NCBI GenBank assembly: GCA_938041035.1
Contig: CALHYX010000042.1
Location: forward strand, 25,714-89,713
Length of the DNA stretch: 64,000 nt
Reading direction: 5' to 3'
DNA from: an uncultured Acidimicrobiales bacterium
GTDB lineage: Bacteria; Actinomycetota; Acidimicrobiia; Acidimicrobiales; SHLQ01
The position numbers were made by a program, and so were the translations under genes. Each line of letters opens with the position of its first letter. Positions within the stretch are counted from its first letter, which is position 1. Under the pieces are notes generated by a model. It was not told the origin of the DNA. It did not search any database and was given only the letters and a program-made list of their open reading frames with translations. Of this stretch, positions 61,369-64,000 are shown piece after piece.

Positions 61369-63672
61369 ATGGCCCTGCTCGCCAACTCCCCCCTCGATGA
61401 TCTTTTGGCCGACCTCGACGACGGTCGCCTGGTCCACGTCGAACGGTTCCCGGCGCGCGCTCCTCGCTACGGAGAGCTCGAGCGGCCGCTGCCGGCCGCG
61501 GTCTGGGATCGGTGCGATCTACCGGCGCTGTACACCCACCAGGCACAGGCGATCGACCTGGCCCGCCGGGGCGAATCGGTCGCGGTCGCCACCGGCACCG
61601 CTTCGGGTAAGTCGCTGTGTTACCAGCTGCCGATCGCCGCCGCCGTCGCCGACCCGGTGCGGCCGGGGTCGGCGCTGTGCATCTTCCCCACCAAGGCGCT
61701 CGCCCAGGACCAGTTGCGATCGCTGAACTCGTTCGATTTTCCCGGTCTGGTCGCGGCCACCTACGACGGCGATGCGTCACCGAGAGAGCGCACGTTTGCC
61801 CGGGCGAACGCCAACACGATTCTCACCAATCCCGAGATGCTCCACGCAGCCGTACTCCCGCACCACGCCAAGTGGGGCGACTTTCTGATGCGTTTGCAGT
61901 ACATCGTGATCGACGAACTACACGTGCTGCGCGGCATCTTCGGCACGCACATGGCCCACGTGCTACGCCGCCTGCGCCGCCTGTGCCTGCGCTACGGCGC
62001 CGACCCGACGTTCGTGTTCTCCTCGGCCACCATCGGCGACCCGGGAAGATTGGCAGCGCAGTTGTGCGGCAAGCCGGTGCACTCGGTGACCGACGACGGA
62101 TCGCCTCGCGGGCCCCGCACCTTCGTGCTGTTGAACCCACCGGTGGTCGACGCCGAGACCGGCGCCCGCACGTCGGCTAACGCCGAGACGGCGTCGGTGG
62201 CGGCACAGCTGATCGGAGCCGGGCATCGCACGATCGCGTTCTGCCGAAGTCGGAAGGGCACCGAACTGGTGGCCGCCGACATCACCCGGCGCCTTCCGGA
62301 CCATCTCGCCGACACGGTGCGGCCGTACCGGTCCGGGTACCTCACCGCCGAGCGGCGTTCGATCGAGGCCGAGCTGTTCGCCGGAACGCTTCGGGGAGTG
62401 GTCGCCACCAGTGCGCTCGAACTCGGCGTCGACATCGGCGGGCTCGACGCCTGCGTGCTGAACGGGTTTCCGGGCACGATCGCCTCGATGTGGCAACAGG
62501 CCGGGCGGGTCGGCCGGTCGGCCACCGCCGAATCGGTGGCCATACTCGTCGCGGGCGACGATCAGCTCGACCAGTGGCTCATGGCGAACCCCGAGGAGGT
62601 GTTCTCCCGGGCACCGGAGCCGGCGGTGATCAACCCGTCGAATCCGTTCATCTACGAACCCCACCTCGCGTGTGCGGCGTTCGAAACCCCGCTCACCCAT
62701 GCCGACGAACGATGGTGGAACGACGACCTGGCCGACGGGGTGCGGACTCTGGTGGTGGCCGACAAATTGAAGCTGCGACCCACACGTCGGCGCACCGAAC
62801 CGCAGGCGGTGTGGGCGGCCCGGGGCTACCCCAGCCGGAGTATTGGATTGCGCACGGGCACGAGCGGCGAGTTCCGCATCGCGCTCGAGGACGGCACGCT
62901 CATCGGCACGGTCGACCAGAGCCGGGCGTTCGACATGGTGCATCCCGGAGCCGTCTACCTGCACCGGGGCCGGTCCTATGAGGTTGTGGATCTCGATCTC
63001 GCGGATCGGGCGGCCATCGTGACCGACGCCGACGGCACCACGTTCACCCAGGCCCGCTCGTCAGCCGACCTCCAGGTGCTGTCCGTCGACGACCACCGCG
63101 ACCTCGGTCGCTGCCAGCTGTACCTGGGCTCGGTCGAGGTGTCGTCCCAGGTCACCGGGTATCAGAGCAAGGACGCCCGCAGCCGAAAGATCCTGGGCAA
63201 CCACACCCTCGACCTGCCGCCGACGGCGCTGATGACCCGGGCGTTCTGGTATGTCGTCGACCCCGCCGCGCTCGTCGAAGCCCGGGTCGACCCGCCCGAT
63301 GTTCCGGGCACCCTGCACGCGGCCGAGCACACCGGGATCGGAATCCTGCCGTTGTTCACTATCTGTGACCGCTGGGATGTCGGCGGTCTGTCGATCGCCC
63401 ATCACCCCGACACCGGTGGGCCGAGCATTTTCATCCACGACGCCTACCCCGGTGGCGCCGGGGTGGCCGAACTCGGTTTTGCGGCGGCCGACCGGCACCT
63501 GGCCGCCACGCTCGCTGTCATCGAGGCATGCCCGTGTGCAACGGGTTGCCCGTCGTGCGTGCAGTCGCCCAAGTGTGGCAACGGCAACGACCCCCTCGAC
63601 AAAGAGGGCGCGGCCCGGCTACTGCGGGTGCTGCTCGAGCAACCCTTCAGCATCGACGTGCGGGCGTCCTGA
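61369..63672 (+). CDS. DEAD/DEAH-box helicase, MrfA/YprA type with C-terminal Cys cluster
   Basis: 767 residues, full length for the group. Motifs: Q-like ALYTHQAQAIDLA, Walker A ATGTASGKSLCYQLP, FPTKALAQDQL, LTNPEMLH, Walker B IVIDELHVLRG (DELH), SSATIGDP (motif III), TSALELGVDIGGLDA (V) and QQAGRVGRS (VI). The C-terminal DUF1998-type module has CPCATGCPSCVQSPKCGNGN (about 725-745), the four-Cys metal site of MrfA. MrfA repairs mitomycin-type DNA damage in Bacillus; the role here is inferred. It has its own promoter region shared with the STAS gene. Confidence 0.93.
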   Translation: MALLANSPLDDLLADLDDGRLVHVERFPARAPRYGELERPLPAAVWDRCDLPALYTHQAQAIDLARRGESVAVATGTASGKSLCYQLPIAAAVADPVRPGSALCIFPTKALAQDQLRSLNSFDFPGLVAATYDGDASPRERTFARANANTILTNPEMLHAAVLPHHAKWGDFLMRLQYIVIDELHVLRGIFGTHMAHVLRRLRRLCLRYGADPTFVFSSATIGDPGRLAAQLCGKPVHSVTDDGSPRGPRTFVLLNPPVVDAETGARTSANAETASVAAQLIGAGHRTIAFCRSRKGTELVAADITRRLPDHLADTVRPYRSGYLTAERRSIEAELFAGTLRGVVATSALELGVDIGGLDACVLNGFPGTIASMWQQAGRVGRSATAESVAILVAGDDQLDQWLMANPEEVFSRAPEPAVINPSNPFIYEPHLACAAFETPLTHADERWWNDDLADGVRTLVVADKLKLRPTRRRTEPQAVWAARGYPSRSIGLRTGTSGEFRIALEDGTLIGTVDQSRAFDMVHPGAVYLHRGRSYEVVDLDLADRAAIVTDADGTTFTQARSSADLQVLSVDDHRDLGRCQLYLGSVEVSSQVTGYQSKDARSRKILGNHTLDLPPTALMTRAFWYVVDPAALVEARVDPPDVPGTLHAAEHTGIGILPLFTICDRWDVGGLSIAHHPDTGGPSIFIHDAYPGGAGVAELGFAAADRHLAATLAVIEACPCATGCPSCVQSPKCGNGNDPLDKEGAARLLRVLLEQPFSIDVRAS

Positions 63673-63737
63673 CGGGCGCTCATTCGAGCACCGCGGGCTC
63701 ATAGAGCATGGTGACCGATCCTCTTGGCTGCGACGGC

Positions 63738-63977
63738 TTATTGGTCGATCGGCCAGAAACGGCCACTGACTTCGACTAAGCCGGGGCCATACTCCGCGTC
63801 GAGCCGTTCTTGGGCCTCGACGGTAGCGACATTCATCACAACGCTGATCTTGTTCCCGGCCCGGTACAACGCTGCGCCAGGATGCGGTGACACCAGCTCG
63901 GTCCAACGATCGAAGATCTCGTCCACCAATCGATCGAGATCTCGAATGGTCGGTGCGTCTTCCGCGACCAAACACAA
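63738..63977 (-). CDS. Small protein of unknown function, possibly cut by the window edge
   Basis: 79 residues if it starts at the TTG at 63977, with GGGGAGG four bases upstream. The frame stays open to the window edge at 64000, so a longer protein cannot be excluded. IRDLDRLVDEIFDRWTELVS is helical; GAALYRAGNKISVVMNVATV is probably a beta hairpin. I do not recognise a family. It is convergent with the helicase, 65 bases away. Confidence 0.5.
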   Translation of the reverse strand: MCLVAEDAPTIRDLDRLVDEIFDRWTELVSPHPGAALYRAGNKISVVMNVATVEAQERLDAEYGPGLVEVSGRFWPIDQ

Positions 63978-64000
63978 CGGACCTCCCCAGCTGGCGCGAA

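Noticed and set aside
63619..63975. 118-codon minus-strand frame at the right edge
   Set aside because: Arg/Ser-rich; the neighbouring frame 63738-63977 has a more protein-like pattern and a better placed ribosome site.

Overview
The window is GC-rich chromosomal DNA from an actinobacterium, probably class Acidimicrobiia (inference). Supporting evidence: a tRNA-Thr / tRNA-Met / rpmG / tRNA-Trp / secE locus, a SigR-RsrA pair of the mycothiol-response type, an MFS protein overlapping thymidylate kinase (these are fused in many actinomycetes), a topoisomerase I with a lysine-rich tail, and neocarzinostatin-like domains. No phage, transposase or CRISPR array was seen.

Layout. 1-3.8 kb: the secE edge, four tRNA genes, rpmG, an ECF sigma/zinc anti-sigma pair inserted between rpmG and tRNA-Trp, and an unusual membrane protein with a degenerate ATPase fold. 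3.8-9.7 kb: GNAT acetyltransferase, YajQ, acetyl-CoA synthetase, MscL, TetR, a small unknown protein and a MidA/NDUFAF7-type methyltransferase. 9.7-20.5 kb: a complete 11-gene complex I operon, nuoABCDHIJKLMN, with no nuoEFG. 20.8-25.6 kb: a sortase-type surface protein, a lipoprotein with seven neocarzinostatin-like domains, and a small membrane protein. 25.7-47.5 kb: one unbroken run of 21 minus-strand genes that begins with a cytochrome b6-type quinol:cytochrome c reductase module (membrane protein, 2x[4Fe-4S] ferredoxin, split cytochrome b, Rieske, diheme cytochrome c, unknown membrane protein) and continues directly into a full 14-gene nuoA-N operon. 47.9-49.7 kb: a divergent membrane-anchored cytochrome c and a secreted metallopeptidase. 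49.8-52.2 kb: sigR, rsrA and an rRNA/tRNA 2'-O-methyltransferase, bracketed by two ~240-260 bp inverted repeats and ending beside tRNA-Thr(CGT). 52.2-64 kb: holB-tmk-MFS, topA, nhaA, an RsbW/STAS switch pair, an MrfA-like helicase and a small unknown protein.

Function. The core of the window is respiration: two different complex I enzymes (one with and one without the NADH module), a menaquinol-type b6-like bc complex, and cytochromes c for delivery to an oxidase outside the window. A methyltransferase of the family that modifies the complex I 49-kDa subunit in mitochondria sits next to the 11-subunit operon. The NuoD of that operon carries an Arg in the relevant HRGxEK motif, while the NuoD of the 14-subunit operon carries Thr. 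Several ion-pumping proteins (NuoL1, NuoL2, NuoM2, NuoI2, NhaA) carry unusual His/acid-rich or coiled-coil insertions or tails. Starts were chosen by Shine-Dalgarno match, operon overlap and family length. All functional names are from reading motifs, not from a database search.
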